A stretch of 64,000 bases of DNA. It comes from CAVYXZ01 sp965223835. Lineage in GTDB: Bacteria; Chloroflexota; Anaerolineae; Aggregatilineales; Phototrophicaceae. How positions within the stretch are numbered: position 1 is the first letter of the stretch; the number at the start of each line of letters is the position of its first letter. The translations under genes were made by a program, and so were the position numbers. The stretch spans positions 4,588,001 through 4,652,000 of the forward strand of contig CBDCXQ010000001.1 of NCBI GenBank assembly GCA_965223835.1, in the 5' to 3' direction. Shown here one piece after another: positions 17,734 to 26,136 of this stretch. The notes beneath the pieces were generated by a model. The model was given only the letters and a program-made list of their open reading frames with translations. It had not been told where the DNA came from and did no database searches.

Positions 17734-18438
17734 ATGGCAAACAAAATTGCAGTTGTGACCGGCGCGGGCAGCGGCATGGGCCGGGCGATTGCCCATAAGC
17801 TGGCGGCCAATAGCGTGCATGTCGTATTGGTGGGGCGCACACTGGCTAAACTTGATGCGGTTGCCAATGAGATTATGCATGCGGGTGGCTCAGCGCTGGC
17901 CTACCCACTGGATGTCACTGACCCTGACCAGATTCGGGCGCTGGCAGATTCTTTGGCGAATGCGCCGGTTGACATGCTCATCAACTGCGCCGGTGACTGG
18001 CTGATTAAGTCTGCTGAAGAAACGACACCGGCTGACCTGGACCATATCCTGGCCGCAAATCTCAAAGGACCCTATTTGATGGCCCAGGCGCTCATCCCGC
18101 TGCTGCGCCAGAGCCAGAACGCCAGCATCATCAATATTGGTTCGTCAACCTCGATGCAGAGTCACCCGATGGTCACAGCGTATACGGCTGCCAAAACCGG
18201 CCTGCGCGGGTTGACCGGCTCACTGGCAGAAGAACTCAAGCCTGATCTCATTCGGGTGATCTTGCTGGCACCGGGACCTGCCGATACGCCCATGCGCGAT
18301 GCCGCCTCACCGGATATGCCGAAAGACCAGCGCGTACCCGTCGCAACGATTGCGGCAATGGTGTGGGCACTCGTTTCTCTGCCTCAAGGGATCACCACCA
18401 GCGATTTTATGTTGCACTCCCTGCGCTTTGGGGCCTGA
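17734..18438 (+). CDS. Short-chain dehydrogenase/reductase
   Basis: The 234-residue protein has the NAD(P) motif VTGAGSGMGRAIA at the N-terminus, the N-x-A-G element (NCAGDW) near residue 90, the catalytic Ser around residue 140 (NIGSSTS), and the YTAAK Tyr-Lys pair near 155. It resembles 3-oxoacyl-ACP reductases, but the substrate is open. A TATAAT box at 17697-17702 precedes it. It is a separate unit from the glycosyltransferases. Confidence 0.9.
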   Translation: MANKIAVVTGAGSGMGRAIAHKLAANSVHVVLVGRTLAKLDAVANEIMHAGGSALAYPLDVTDPDQIRALADSLANAPVDMLINCAGDWLIKSAEETTPADLDHILAANLKGPYLMAQALIPLLRQSQNASIINIGSSTSMQSHPMVTAYTAAKTGLRGLTGSLAEELKPDLIRVILLAPGPADTPMRDAASPDMPKDQRVPVATIAAMVWALVSLPQGITTSDFMLHSLRFGA

Positions 18439-18530
18439 AGCATTGGTGCTGGCTAGCCTTATTTGGAGAACCGAGTCTTCAGCGCATGATTTGTCACCCT
18501 GCAATTAGACAAATTGAGGGATAGATGCCG

Positions 18531-18749
18531 TTACTCGGAGGCTTCGCTTGTCGCCAGTGGCGTGACCGTCACATGCAGAAATTCAAAATCGTCGCTGGGC
18601 GGTAGCATCCGCTTGACCTCGGTGATCTCGAACATCGTCCCCCCAAGCTGCACCTGATTGCCAACCACCGGGCGCTCATGCTGGTTCATCATGCCACTGG
18701 GATATTTTCTATCGCCGCCCACGACCACATAGCTGACCGTATAAACCAT
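18531..18749 (-). CDS. Small hypothetical protein, cotranscribed with CNBD protein
   Basis: ATG 18749 follows GAGGAGG. The 72-residue product is beta-rich and contains RPVVGNQVQLGGTMFEITEVKRML. I do not recognise it. It follows the cyclic-nucleotide-binding gene by 12 bp, so co-transcription is likely. The two may be linked in regulation of the same process. Confidence 0.7.
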   Translation of the reverse strand: MVYTVSYVVVGGDRKYPSGMMNQHERPVVGNQVQLGGTMFEITEVKRMLPPSDDFEFLHVTVTPLATSEASE

Positions 18750-18761
18750 TCAAGCACCTCC

Positions 18762-19205
18762 TCAGGAGAATGAATTCTGGTGACGGATTTTGAAACTCAA
18801 ATCCAGCGCAATGTTGCGCATCATGATATAGCCAATGGCGGTATCGGTTTCGCACAGGGTTTTAAAAGCCTCACCGGAAACGCTATAGACCACCGTGTCC
18901 GGTTGCAAAGCGATAACCGAAGCCGACCGATCGCCCTGGTCCAACAACGCCATCTCACCAAAAATTTGTCCCTGGCCCATAATCAGGACTGAATTAAGCA
19001 AGCCCGCATTGTCCTTCACCTGAATTTCAACCTGGCCGTTCTCGACGATATACATTTTGTCACCGGCATCGCCCTGGTGGAAAATGGCGGCATCAGCATC
19101 GAAGGTTTCGGTGTGCGTAATTTGTGCCACGTGTTCAAGCTGGTGGTCATCCAGGCCCCGAAACAGACTTACCAGCTTCAACAGTTTCTTTACTTCATCG
19201 GTCAT
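18762..19205 (-). CDS. Cyclic nucleotide-binding domain protein
   Basis: The 147-residue protein is a single CNBD: LVSLFRGLDDHQLEHVA, then FDADAAIFHQGDAGDKMYIVENGQVEI, and the phosphate-binding cassette FGEMALLDQGDRSASVIA with the key Glu and Arg. There is no DNA-binding helix-turn-helix or catalytic domain, so it is not a Crp-type regulator. It could be a stand-alone sensor that binds cAMP or cGMP and changes a partner's activity. A pair of putative cyclases lies at 46783-50339 in this window. Confidence 0.9.
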   Translation of the reverse strand: MTDEVKKLLKLVSLFRGLDDHQLEHVAQITHTETFDADAAIFHQGDAGDKMYIVENGQVEIQVKDNAGLLNSVLIMGQGQIFGEMALLDQGDRSASVIALQPDTVVYSVSGEAFKTLCETDTAIGYIMMRNIALDLSFKIRHQNSFS

Positions 19206-19373
19206 GTATCGGCCCTCATGTGTGAAATATCATCTTAGCATATAATCATTATACGGCTTAACGATTGTAAGAAGTGCATTAAAACCGGGAAATCTAATAT
19301 AGATTTTACCCGTGCCCACTAGAATGACCATATTACCAGCGGTGGTATTGCATGGCTCACGGGAGCATTCTCC

Positions 19374-19730
19374 ATGATGATTCGCCCCAACCGGCAGTTT
19401 GTCCCGCCGACCGATATGATCGAACTGGCGGACAAACTGCTGATTATTGTCGAAATCGCTGGGATGCGTTCCGGTGATTTTAATATCATCTTATACAATC
19501 GCCAGCTCACAATTACCGGCAAACGACAGCGAAATAGTCCCGAAGTTGCGGCTTATCATCGGGTAGAAATCGGCTTTGGTGAGTTTCGGATTGATCTGAC
19601 CCTACCCTGGTCGGCTAATCGCGAAGCGGTAAAAGCAAACTATGAACAGGGGTTTCTCAACATCGAGATCCCGCGCAAACCGGCTGAACATATCCGCGTT
19701 GTCGATAGAAGCGCTCAAGAACAGGATTAG
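19374..19730 (+). CDS. Hsp20/alpha-crystallin-type chaperone
   Basis: The 118-residue product covers the alpha-crystallin domain: LADKLLIIVEIAGM, NRQLTITGKRQR, FGEFRIDLTLPW and the closing YEQGFLNIEIPRKP. The N-terminal arm is short. Such proteins hold unfolding proteins without ATP. The stop is three bases before lon, so the chaperone and protease are probably made together. Confidence 0.92.
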   Translation: MMIRPNRQFVPPTDMIELADKLLIIVEIAGMRSGDFNIILYNRQLTITGKRQRNSPEVAAYHRVEIGFGEFRIDLTLPWSANREAVKANYEQGFLNIEIPRKPAEHIRVVDRSAQEQD

Positions 19731-19733
19731 TTT

Positions 19734-22217
19734 ATGAACGACCAGAATGAACGTGATGAAGTCGCGGCTCCAATTGCCGAAGACATGGCTGAAGACATCA
19801 AAATTCACGATGCGCCGGAGGCTGAGGTAGAAGAAGATACGCCAGACATCCCGGATGAGTTGCCGATCCTGCCGCTGCGCGGGATGGTTGTTTATCCCCA
19901 GACCGCCATCCCGCTGACGGTGGGCCAACCCCGCAGCATGAAACTGGTGGACGAGGTGGTCGCGGGTGATCGGCTTATCGGGCTGGTGACGGCCAAAGAC
20001 CCGGAACTGGAAACGCCCGGCCCCGATGATATTTATCGCGTCGGTACCCTCGCTTCCATTCACCGGTTGTTCCGTGCGCCCGATGGCACGATTCGGCTGC
20101 TGGTGCAGGGTTTGTCCCGCATCGAAATCGAAGAATATACCGACCAGGACCCCTTCCTGCGGGCGCGGATTCATGCCACACCGGAAGTTGTTGAAGATTC
20201 ATTAGAGATCGAAGCGCTAACCCGTAATGTTGCCGATCAGTTCACGCGCCTGGCGGACCTGGTGCCAAGTATTCCCAGCGAACTCATTTCGTCGGCCCTC
20301 AATGTTGATGACCCACTGCAACTACTCTATGCGGTTGCCACCTATGTACGGCTCGACCTGGAAGATGGTCAGGAACTGCTTGAGTTAGATGGCATCGAAG
20401 AAAAACTACGCCATCTCATGAACCTGCTCAGCAAAGAACTCGAAGTGCTGGAACTGGGCCGCAAAATTCAGACTGAAGCTCAGTCTGAGATGGAAAAGAT
20501 GCAGCGCGAGTATTACCTGCGTGAGCAGCTTAAAGCCATTCAGCGTGAACTGGGTGAAGGTGATGAACAGGCGGTCGAGGTCGAGGAATTTCGCCGCAAG
20601 ATCGCTGAAGCGCAAATGCCGGAAGAAGCCGAGAAAGAAGCCCTGCGTGAACTGGACCGGCTGTCCAAGTTGCCGATTGCAGCGGCGGAATATGGTGTCA
20701 TTCGCACCTATCTCGATTGGCTGACAGATTTGCCCTGGTCCAAACGCACGATCGACAATCTGGATATTGCTAATGCGCGTGATGTGCTCGATCAGGATCA
20801 TTATGGGTTGAAGGACATCAAGGAGCGCATCCTGGAGTATCTGGCAGTGCGCAAGCTGCGGTCGGAACGGGCTGATGAGCGGACCGAGGAAGACGAGCAA
20901 CAGGATTATGTGCGCCGTGACCGCCAGGGTGCGATTTTGTGCTTTGTGGGGCCGCCCGGTGTCGGCAAAACCTCACTGGGGGCGTCAATTGCGCGGGCGA
21001 TGGACCGCAAATTTATCCGCATGAGTCTGGGTGGGGTGCGCGACGAAGCCGAGATTCGCGGATTCCGCCGTACCTATGTCGGAGCCATGCCGGGCCGCAT
21101 CGTTCAGACCCTGCGCCGCATCGAATCGATCAATCCGGTGATTATGCTGGACGAGATCGACAAGCTGGGCCGCGATTTTCGCGGCGATCCGGCCAGTGCG
21201 CTGTTAGAGGTTTTGGACCCCGAGCAGAATCATGAGTTTCGCGATCATTATCTGGACATTGCGCTGGACTTGAGCGAAGTCCTCTTCATCACCACCGCCA
21301 ATGAACTGGAGCCGATTCCAGGACCATTGCGTGACCGGATGGAGATCATTCAGCTAAGCGGCTATACCGAGCAAGAAAAAGTCGAGATCGCCAAGCAGTA
21401 CCTTGTGCCCCGGCAAATTCGGGAAAACGGCCTGCGGTCAGATGAAATCGCCTTCAACGAAGAATCGCTGTTCCAACTCGTCCGTGATTACACGCGCGAG
21501 GCAGGTGTCCGCACGCTCGAACGCGAAATTGGCCGGGCCGCGCGAAAAGTCGTGACAAAGGTGGCTGAAGGGACTGATGAGCAGGTTGTCGTTGACCTCG
21601 ACGTGCTGCGCGATTTGCTCGGCAAGCCACGTTATGGGTATCGTGAAGAGATCGAAGAACGCACGGACAAACCCGGTGTGGCGACTGGCCTGGCCTGGAC
21701 TCCGGTAGGCGGCGAAGTCTTGTTCGTCGAAGCGGCCCGGATGCCGGGTAGCAAAGGCTTTCAGTACACCGGTCAGTTAGGCGAGGTCATGCAGGAGAGC
21801 GCCCGCACCGCCCTGAGCTACATCCGCTCCCAAGCGCAACTTCTGAACATCGATTCCGATCTGTTCGACCAAAACGACATTCACTTGCATGTCCCGGCAG
21901 GGGCCGTGCCCAAAGATGGTCCCTCCGCCGGTATCACGATGGCGATTGCGCTGGCGTCACTCCTTACGGGGCGTCCCGTTCGCAGCAATGTCGCCATGAC
22001 CGGCGAGATCACGTTGCGCGGGCAAGTGTTGCCCGTCGGTGGCATCAAGGACAAAGTGCTGGCCGCTCATCGGTTAGGCGTGGATACGGTGATTATCCCC
22101 AAGAAGAATGAAAATGACCTTGAAGATCTGCCGGATGAAGTCCGTGATGGCTTAAGCTTCGTCCTGGCGCAGACGGTCGATGAGGTCATGGCAGCGGCGT
22201 TGGCCGAGGCCGCCTGA
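19734..22217 (+). CDS. lon: ATP-dependent Lon protease
   Basis: Lon is a ring-shaped cytoplasmic protease that unfolds and degrades damaged and regulatory proteins. The 827-residue product has the substrate-binding N-domain (LPILPLRGMVVYPQTAIPL), coiled coil, the P-loop GPPGVGKTS near residue 405, Walker B VIMLDEIDK, and the serine protease domain with DGPSAGIT (catalytic Ser near 731) and the conserved Lys of the GGIKDK motif near 770. It follows an Hsp20 gene by three bases. Confidence 0.98.
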   Translation: MNDQNERDEVAAPIAEDMAEDIKIHDAPEAEVEEDTPDIPDELPILPLRGMVVYPQTAIPLTVGQPRSMKLVDEVVAGDRLIGLVTAKDPELETPGPDDIYRVGTLASIHRLFRAPDGTIRLLVQGLSRIEIEEYTDQDPFLRARIHATPEVVEDSLEIEALTRNVADQFTRLADLVPSIPSELISSALNVDDPLQLLYAVATYVRLDLEDGQELLELDGIEEKLRHLMNLLSKELEVLELGRKIQTEAQSEMEKMQREYYLREQLKAIQRELGEGDEQAVEVEEFRRKIAEAQMPEEAEKEALRELDRLSKLPIAAAEYGVIRTYLDWLTDLPWSKRTIDNLDIANARDVLDQDHYGLKDIKERILEYLAVRKLRSERADERTEEDEQQDYVRRDRQGAILCFVGPPGVGKTSLGASIARAMDRKFIRMSLGGVRDEAEIRGFRRTYVGAMPGRIVQTLRRIESINPVIMLDEIDKLGRDFRGDPASALLEVLDPEQNHEFRDHYLDIALDLSEVLFITTANELEPIPGPLRDRMEIIQLSGYTEQEKVEIAKQYLVPRQIRENGLRSDEIAFNEESLFQLVRDYTREAGVRTLEREIGRAARKVVTKVAEGTDEQVVVDLDVLRDLLGKPRYGYREEIEERTDKPGVATGLAWTPVGGEVLFVEAARMPGSKGFQYTGQLGEVMQESARTALSYIRSQAQLLNIDSDLFDQNDIHLHVPAGAVPKDGPSAGITMAIALASLLTGRPVRSNVAMTGEITLRGQVLPVGGIKDKVLAAHRLGVDTVIIPKKNENDLEDLPDEVRDGLSFVLAQTVDEVMAAALAEAA

Positions 22218-22236
22218 TCACACCCTGATAGCAGCA

Positions 22237-22263
22237 AGGGGCACCGGCTGTGGTGCCTCTTTT
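22237..22263 (+). terminator. lon: Rho-independent terminator of lon
   Basis: AGGGGCACC and GGTGCCTCT form a hairpin around GGCTGT, followed by TTTT. Confidence 0.75.
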
Positions 22264-22276
22264 GCATTCAAGTGGG

Positions 22277-22307
22277 TTGTGACTCATGACCGGAATTGCT
22301 GTATAAT
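22277..22307 (+). promoter_or_regulatory. Predicted promoter for the receiver gene
   Basis: TTGTGA (22277-22282) and an extended -10 TGCTGTATAAT (TATAAT at 22302-22307) lie 31 bp before the start. The 19-bp spacer is long but the extended -10 is good. Confidence 0.5.
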
Positions 22308-22338
22308 AAGCGCGTGGAGCAGGAACGGAGGAATTAAT

Positions 22339-22695
22339 TTGACCCGGATAATGATTGTGGATGATGACCGCACGACGGTCAAATTATTACAAACCCTCCT
22401 GGAGCTTGATGGCTTCGAAATCCAGTCGGCTGGCCGTGCTGCCGATGTCATGCCCCTGGCGCTGACTTTTCAACCCCAACTTTTTTTGATGGATTATCAT
22501 CTCACCGATGCCGATGGTGTCGAAGTCATTCGGGGACTGCGGGCCAGCGATGAATTCGCCAATACCCCCATCATTATGACCAGCGGCCTTGATGTGGAAG
22601 AAGAGGCCCTTGAGGCCGGAGCCACCCGTTTCCTGGTCAAACCATTTGAACCCGAAGAATTACCCGAATTATTTAATAGCTTAATCGCCGGTTGA
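22339..22695 (+). CDS. Single-domain response regulator (CheY-like)
   Basis: TTG 22339 is preferred because GGAGG precedes it by eight bases; an upstream frame from 22180 has no such site. The 118-residue product is a receiver only: IVDDDR at the start, the phospho-acceptor Asp in LMDYHL, Thr/Ser in MTSG, and Lys in LVKPF. It has no output domain, so it probably signals by protein contact. It is 33 bp upstream of the PHP-AlbA gene. Confidence 0.9.
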   Translation: MTRIMIVDDDRTTVKLLQTLLELDGFEIQSAGRAADVMPLALTFQPQLFLMDYHLTDADGVEVIRGLRASDEFANTPIIMTSGLDVEEEALEAGATRFLVKPFEPEELPELFNSLIAG

Positions 22696-22728
22696 TTTTT
22701 CCGCCGGTTGCAGGAGAGATAGAAGGAC

Positions 22729-24486
22729 GTGGCATCCCGAAAAAAATCCCGGATGCAGTGGTATCGCATGGATTTACATCTGCACACCCCTGCCTCCGCT
22801 GATTATCAAGAAAACGACACGACTTACCTCGATATTTTACGCAAAGCCGAATTTCGCGGCCTCGATATTATCGCCTTTACGGACCACAATACGGTTGCCG
22901 GTTATGCCGGGATGCTGCGCGAGATTGATCGCCTGACCTATCTGGAAGAATTGGGCCGAGCGCAACCCGATGAACTGCGCGAACTGGCGGAATATCGTCG
23001 CCTGTTGGATAAGGTGCTGGTATTGCCCGGCTTTGAGTTTACCGCGACGCTGGGCTTTCACATTCTGGGCATTTTTGCGCCCGATACGCCCATCCGCCAA
23101 CTAGAGCATCTGTTGCTCAGCCTCAATGTGCCACTGGAAACGCTGGATGTCGGTTCATCGCAGGTCGGCGCTTCGGACGATGTACTCACGGCCTACCGCG
23201 TGATTAATCAGGCCGGTGGCATCTGCATCGCGGCTCATGCCAATAGCACGCACGGCGTCGCCATGAAAGGGCTGGATTTTGGCGGTCAAACGCGCATCGC
23301 CTATACGCAGGATTTGAATTTACATGCGCTGGAAGTTACTGACCTGACCAATAAAGGCCGGGGCAGTACGCAGCGGTTTTTCTCTGGTACCAAGCCTGAA
23401 TACCCCCGGCGGATGCGATGCATCCAGGGGTCTGACGCCCACCGCCTGAACGCTGCCCCCGGTGGCGACCGCAACAAAAATCTGGGCGTGGGCGACCGCA
23501 TTACCGAAGTGCTGTTACCCGAACCAACGTTTGCGGCGCTGCTCGATTTGTTTAAGAGCAACGACTTCTCCCGTTCCAAAGCCTTCACCGGCAGCCATAA
23601 ACCCTATGATTATGTGGACATCGCCCGCGAAGAAGGGGCCAGCGTCATTCAGTCTTTTCATGAATCCATGACGCGGCGCGGGGGTCGCCTATTCGCCGTT
23701 GTGGCCGATGTATGCGCGTTCGCCAATGGCAACGGCGGCACGATTTATGTGGGCGTAGACGCTGATCGTGCTAAAGCACCGGTTGGCGTCAGCAAAGTCC
23801 AGGACTCAATTGACGCCTTATACAACGAAATCAGCCAAATGATCGCCCCGGCGCTGGAAGTCGAGATCGACACGCTGGAAAGTCAGGGCAAGCAGGTCAT
23901 CCGCATTCAAGTTCCCGCCGGTGATGACCGCCCCTACGCCATTGATGACAATAAGATTTATGTGCGCGATGACGCGGAAACCAGCCTGGCCGTGCGCGAT
24001 GAAATCGTCAGCCTGGTGCGGCATGGTCAGACGGTTAAAACGGATGAAATCCCGGAACCAACGCCGACCTCACCGGAGCCAACGCCGCCACGCGATCTAT
24101 CGCCTGACGCAACGCCGATTCCGCTTGATGATGTCGCGCCCCCACGCGGCGGCGTTGAGATTATTGGGACCGAACAGCGCAACAACACCCATTACCACAT
24201 CCTGCGTGACCTGCGCAACGGCAACATCGTCAAGAATGTTTCCCGCTCATCAGCCCGCCGTTTGTGGCATTATGCCATCACCCAAAAAGAAAGTAACCCG
24301 GTCAAGATGGATAAGATCCAATGGCAGGGTGACATCGGCCTGTGGCGACGCTATCAGAAAGCGGGCGAGACACGCTATGATCTATGCCAGCGTGCGAACG
24401 GTGACATTCGTGTCTACTACGGCGTTTCCGAGAGCGGTATGCACGGCCCCTGGCAAGTGTTCCTCGCGGATGAAGATCGGATCTAG
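22729..24486 (+). CDS. PHP-family phosphoesterase fused to AlbA-like DNA-binding domain
   Basis: The 585-residue protein starts at GTG 22729. The N-terminal PHP domain has all metal motifs: DLHLHTP, FTDHNTV, GFEF followed by GFHILG, AAHANSTHG and GSDAHRL, so it should hydrolyse phosphoesters. From about residue 300, the ESMTRRGGRLFAVVADVCAFANGNGG segment matches the Schlafen AlbA_2 domain, often linked with nucleic-acid binding. A Pro/Thr linker (residues about 440-475) leads to a third, unrecognised domain. The fusion points to a nucleic-acid or nucleotide phosphoesterase. The lone receiver gene just upstream may control it. Confidence 0.85.
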   Translation: MASRKKSRMQWYRMDLHLHTPASADYQENDTTYLDILRKAEFRGLDIIAFTDHNTVAGYAGMLREIDRLTYLEELGRAQPDELRELAEYRRLLDKVLVLPGFEFTATLGFHILGIFAPDTPIRQLEHLLLSLNVPLETLDVGSSQVGASDDVLTAYRVINQAGGICIAAHANSTHGVAMKGLDFGGQTRIAYTQDLNLHALEVTDLTNKGRGSTQRFFSGTKPEYPRRMRCIQGSDAHRLNAAPGGDRNKNLGVGDRITEVLLPEPTFAALLDLFKSNDFSRSKAFTGSHKPYDYVDIAREEGASVIQSFHESMTRRGGRLFAVVADVCAFANGNGGTIYVGVDADRAKAPVGVSKVQDSIDALYNEISQMIAPALEVEIDTLESQGKQVIRIQVPAGDDRPYAIDDNKIYVRDDAETSLAVRDEIVSLVRHGQTVKTDEIPEPTPTSPEPTPPRDLSPDATPIPLDDVAPPRGGVEIIGTEQRNNTHYHILRDLRNGNIVKNVSRSSARRLWHYAITQKESNPVKMDKIQWQGDIGLWRRYQKAGETRYDLCQRANGDIRVYYGVSESGMHGPWQVFLADEDRI

Positions 24487-24555
24487 TGCTGGCACCTGCC
24501 GCATAGCTTTTGCGGCACGTTCTGCGATATTAACAATTACATTACGGATTTGAGG

Positions 24556-24580
24556 AGGAGCGACTCGGCGAGTCGCCCCT
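24556..24580. repeat. Palindromic dispersed-type repeat
   Basis: GCGACTCG and CGAGTCGC (24560-24576) form a near-perfect hairpin with a one-base centre, flanked by AGGA and CCCT. It resembles REP-like elements. Only one copy was noticed in this window. Confidence 0.5.
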
Positions 24581-24756
24581 GCAAAGCCGGATTGTCTGCA
24601 TAACATCCGTTAATGATTTGCTCGGCTGTTTCGAGCAATTTTTTCTCGCCTATTACTCAGGTTCTATTTTCCTGTCCCCAGAAGCCCCTGCTGGGTCACA
24701 TAAAGCGTCGCTGTTAGTGATTTATGACAATAGAATGGCCTGCTTTTTGAGGGATA

Positions 24757-24771
24757 GCATGACTGTCATGC
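24757..24771. promoter_or_regulatory. Dyad upstream of the Aap promoter
   Basis: GCATGACTGTCATGC is a perfect 7-1-7 palindrome. It lies 37 bp upstream of the -35 box and shares the TGTCA/TGAC words with the second dyad. Confidence 0.45.
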
Positions 24772-24797
24772 CACCACCCCTGTGTTAAAATTCACAA

Positions 24798-24814
24798 TTG
24801 TCATTTTTTGACAA
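24798..24814. promoter_or_regulatory. Operator-like dyad overlapping the -35 box
   Basis: TTGTCA-TTTTT-TGACAA is a perfect 6-5-6 palindrome whose right arm overlaps the -35 hexamer TTGACA, a good place for a repressor. Confidence 0.55.
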
Positions 24815-24836
24815 CGGGTCAGCGTTACGGTAGACT
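24808..24836 (+). promoter_or_regulatory. Predicted sigma-70 promoter of the Aap operon
   Basis: TTGACA (24808-24813) and TAGACT (24831-24836) have the ideal 17-bp spacer, 92 bp upstream of the binding-protein start. The leader also carries GGAG at 24917-24920. Confidence 0.7.
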
Positions 24837-24928
24837 GCACGCTCACAAAGTCCTATGTTGAATAGGACCATAGCAGTCCAAATCGCATGGTGAACTTTAG
24901 CAATTTAGCAAGGAGTGGAGAATTAAGT

Positions 24929-25966
24929 ATGATTAAACGTTCTTTTATTATCAGCCTGCTGGTACTGGCAGTTGCGCTCAGCAGCTTCAGTCTGGTTATT
25001 GCCCAGGATGATGCGGTTCTGGGGCCGGTTACGCAGCGAATTATCGACCGCGGCGAATTGATCTGTGGCGGTAATGCCAACCTGACAGGTTTCGGTGTTG
25101 TCAACGACGCCGGTGAATTCTCAGGTTTCGATATTGATGTCTGTCGCGCGGTTGCGGTCGCCGTTCTGGGTGATGCCAATGCCGTTTCCTTCCGTCCATT
25201 GACCGCTGCCGAACGTCAGGCGGCAATCCAGGGTGGCGAGATCGACATGATGTCGCGTAACACCACCTGGACCTTGAGCCGTGACTCCGTCTGGGGCGCG
25301 ACCTTTGGCCCGACCACCTTCTACGATGGTCAGGGTATCGGCACCCGCGTTGAACTGGGTGTTTCGACGTTGGATGAACTCGACGGCGCGTCGGTCTGCG
25401 TGCAGCAGGGGACGACCACTGAGTTGAATATCACCGATGCGATCTCGGCCCGTGGGCTGGACATTGCGATCCTGACCCAGCCAGATGCCCCCGCCACCTG
25501 GGAAGCCTACGAAAGTGGCCGCTGCGAAGCATGGACCACTGACATCAGCGGTATCATTTCCTTCCACGCTGGTGCGCAGGATCCGGGCGAACACATGATC
25601 CTCGACGAAGTGCTCAGTAAAGAGCCGCTCGGGCCGCTCTCACCCCAGAACGACCCGCAGTTTGCCGACATCATTGCGTGGACCGTTTTCGGCCTGATTA
25701 CCGCCGAAGAACTGGGCATCACCAGCGAGAACATCGGCGACTTTATGGACAGTGAAGACCCGGTTATCCAGCGTTTCCTGGGTCTGGGCGACAATGCTTC
25801 CGGTTCCTACCTGGGCATCCCCAATGACTTCATGGTTCAGGTCATTACCCAGGTCGGTAACTATGGTGAAATTTTCGAACGCAACCTGGGGCCGTTGAAT
25901 GTGCCGCGGGGTGTCAACGCGCTGTGGACCGATGGTGGTCTGCTGTACGCGCCACCCTTCCGCTAA
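24929..25966 (+). CDS. aapJ: General L-amino-acid ABC transporter, substrate-binding protein
   Basis: ATG 24929 is chosen because GGAG lies eight bases upstream and the signal peptide begins there (MIKRSFIISLLVLAVALSSF). The 345-residue product has the solute-binding family 3 fold: GELICGGNANLTGFG, FSGFDIDVCRAVAVAVLGD, and MMSRNTTWTLSRDS, all close to AapJ-type proteins. It is exported and binds amino acids for the permease complex of the next three genes. Lipobox is absent, so it may be released or tethered by other means. Confidence 0.93.
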   Translation: MIKRSFIISLLVLAVALSSFSLVIAQDDAVLGPVTQRIIDRGELICGGNANLTGFGVVNDAGEFSGFDIDVCRAVAVAVLGDANAVSFRPLTAAERQAAIQGGEIDMMSRNTTWTLSRDSVWGATFGPTTFYDGQGIGTRVELGVSTLDELDGASVCVQQGTTTELNITDAISARGLDIAILTQPDAPATWEAYESGRCEAWTTDISGIISFHAGAQDPGEHMILDEVLSKEPLGPLSPQNDPQFADIIAWTVFGLITAEELGITSENIGDFMDSEDPVIQRFLGLGDNASGSYLGIPNDFMVQVITQVGNYGEIFERNLGPLNVPRGVNALWTDGGLLYAPPFR

Positions 25967-25993
25967 GCCAACTGGCAATGAGATGATCGTCAC

Positions 25994-26023
25994 CCAACGG
26001 GATGCCGCTGCGCATCCCGTTGG
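25994..26023 (+). promoter_or_regulatory. Stem-loop after the binding-protein gene
   Basis: CCAACGGGATG and CATCCCGTTGG form a perfect 11-bp stem around an 8-base loop, with no T-run. It probably protects the upstream mRNA or reduces expression of the permease genes, as at many transporter operons. Confidence 0.6.
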
Positions 26024-26136
26024 CCTACGTGGTGATGCTACAACCGGGGCAGCAACGGACAGGCCGGTGTCGTCCACCCCCGAACCCCGTTATCCCCCCA
26101 ACGAGCATCATAAAGTGAAGTTCTCTGGAGAGTTTG

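Larger units (their letters stand above)
24487..24928. other. Intergenic region of 442 bp upstream of the Aap operon
   Basis: The gap holds a palindromic repeat (24556-24580), two dyads that could be operators (24757-24771 and 24798-24814) and a strong sigma-70 promoter (24808-24836) for the transporter. No gene is seen. Confidence 0.7.
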
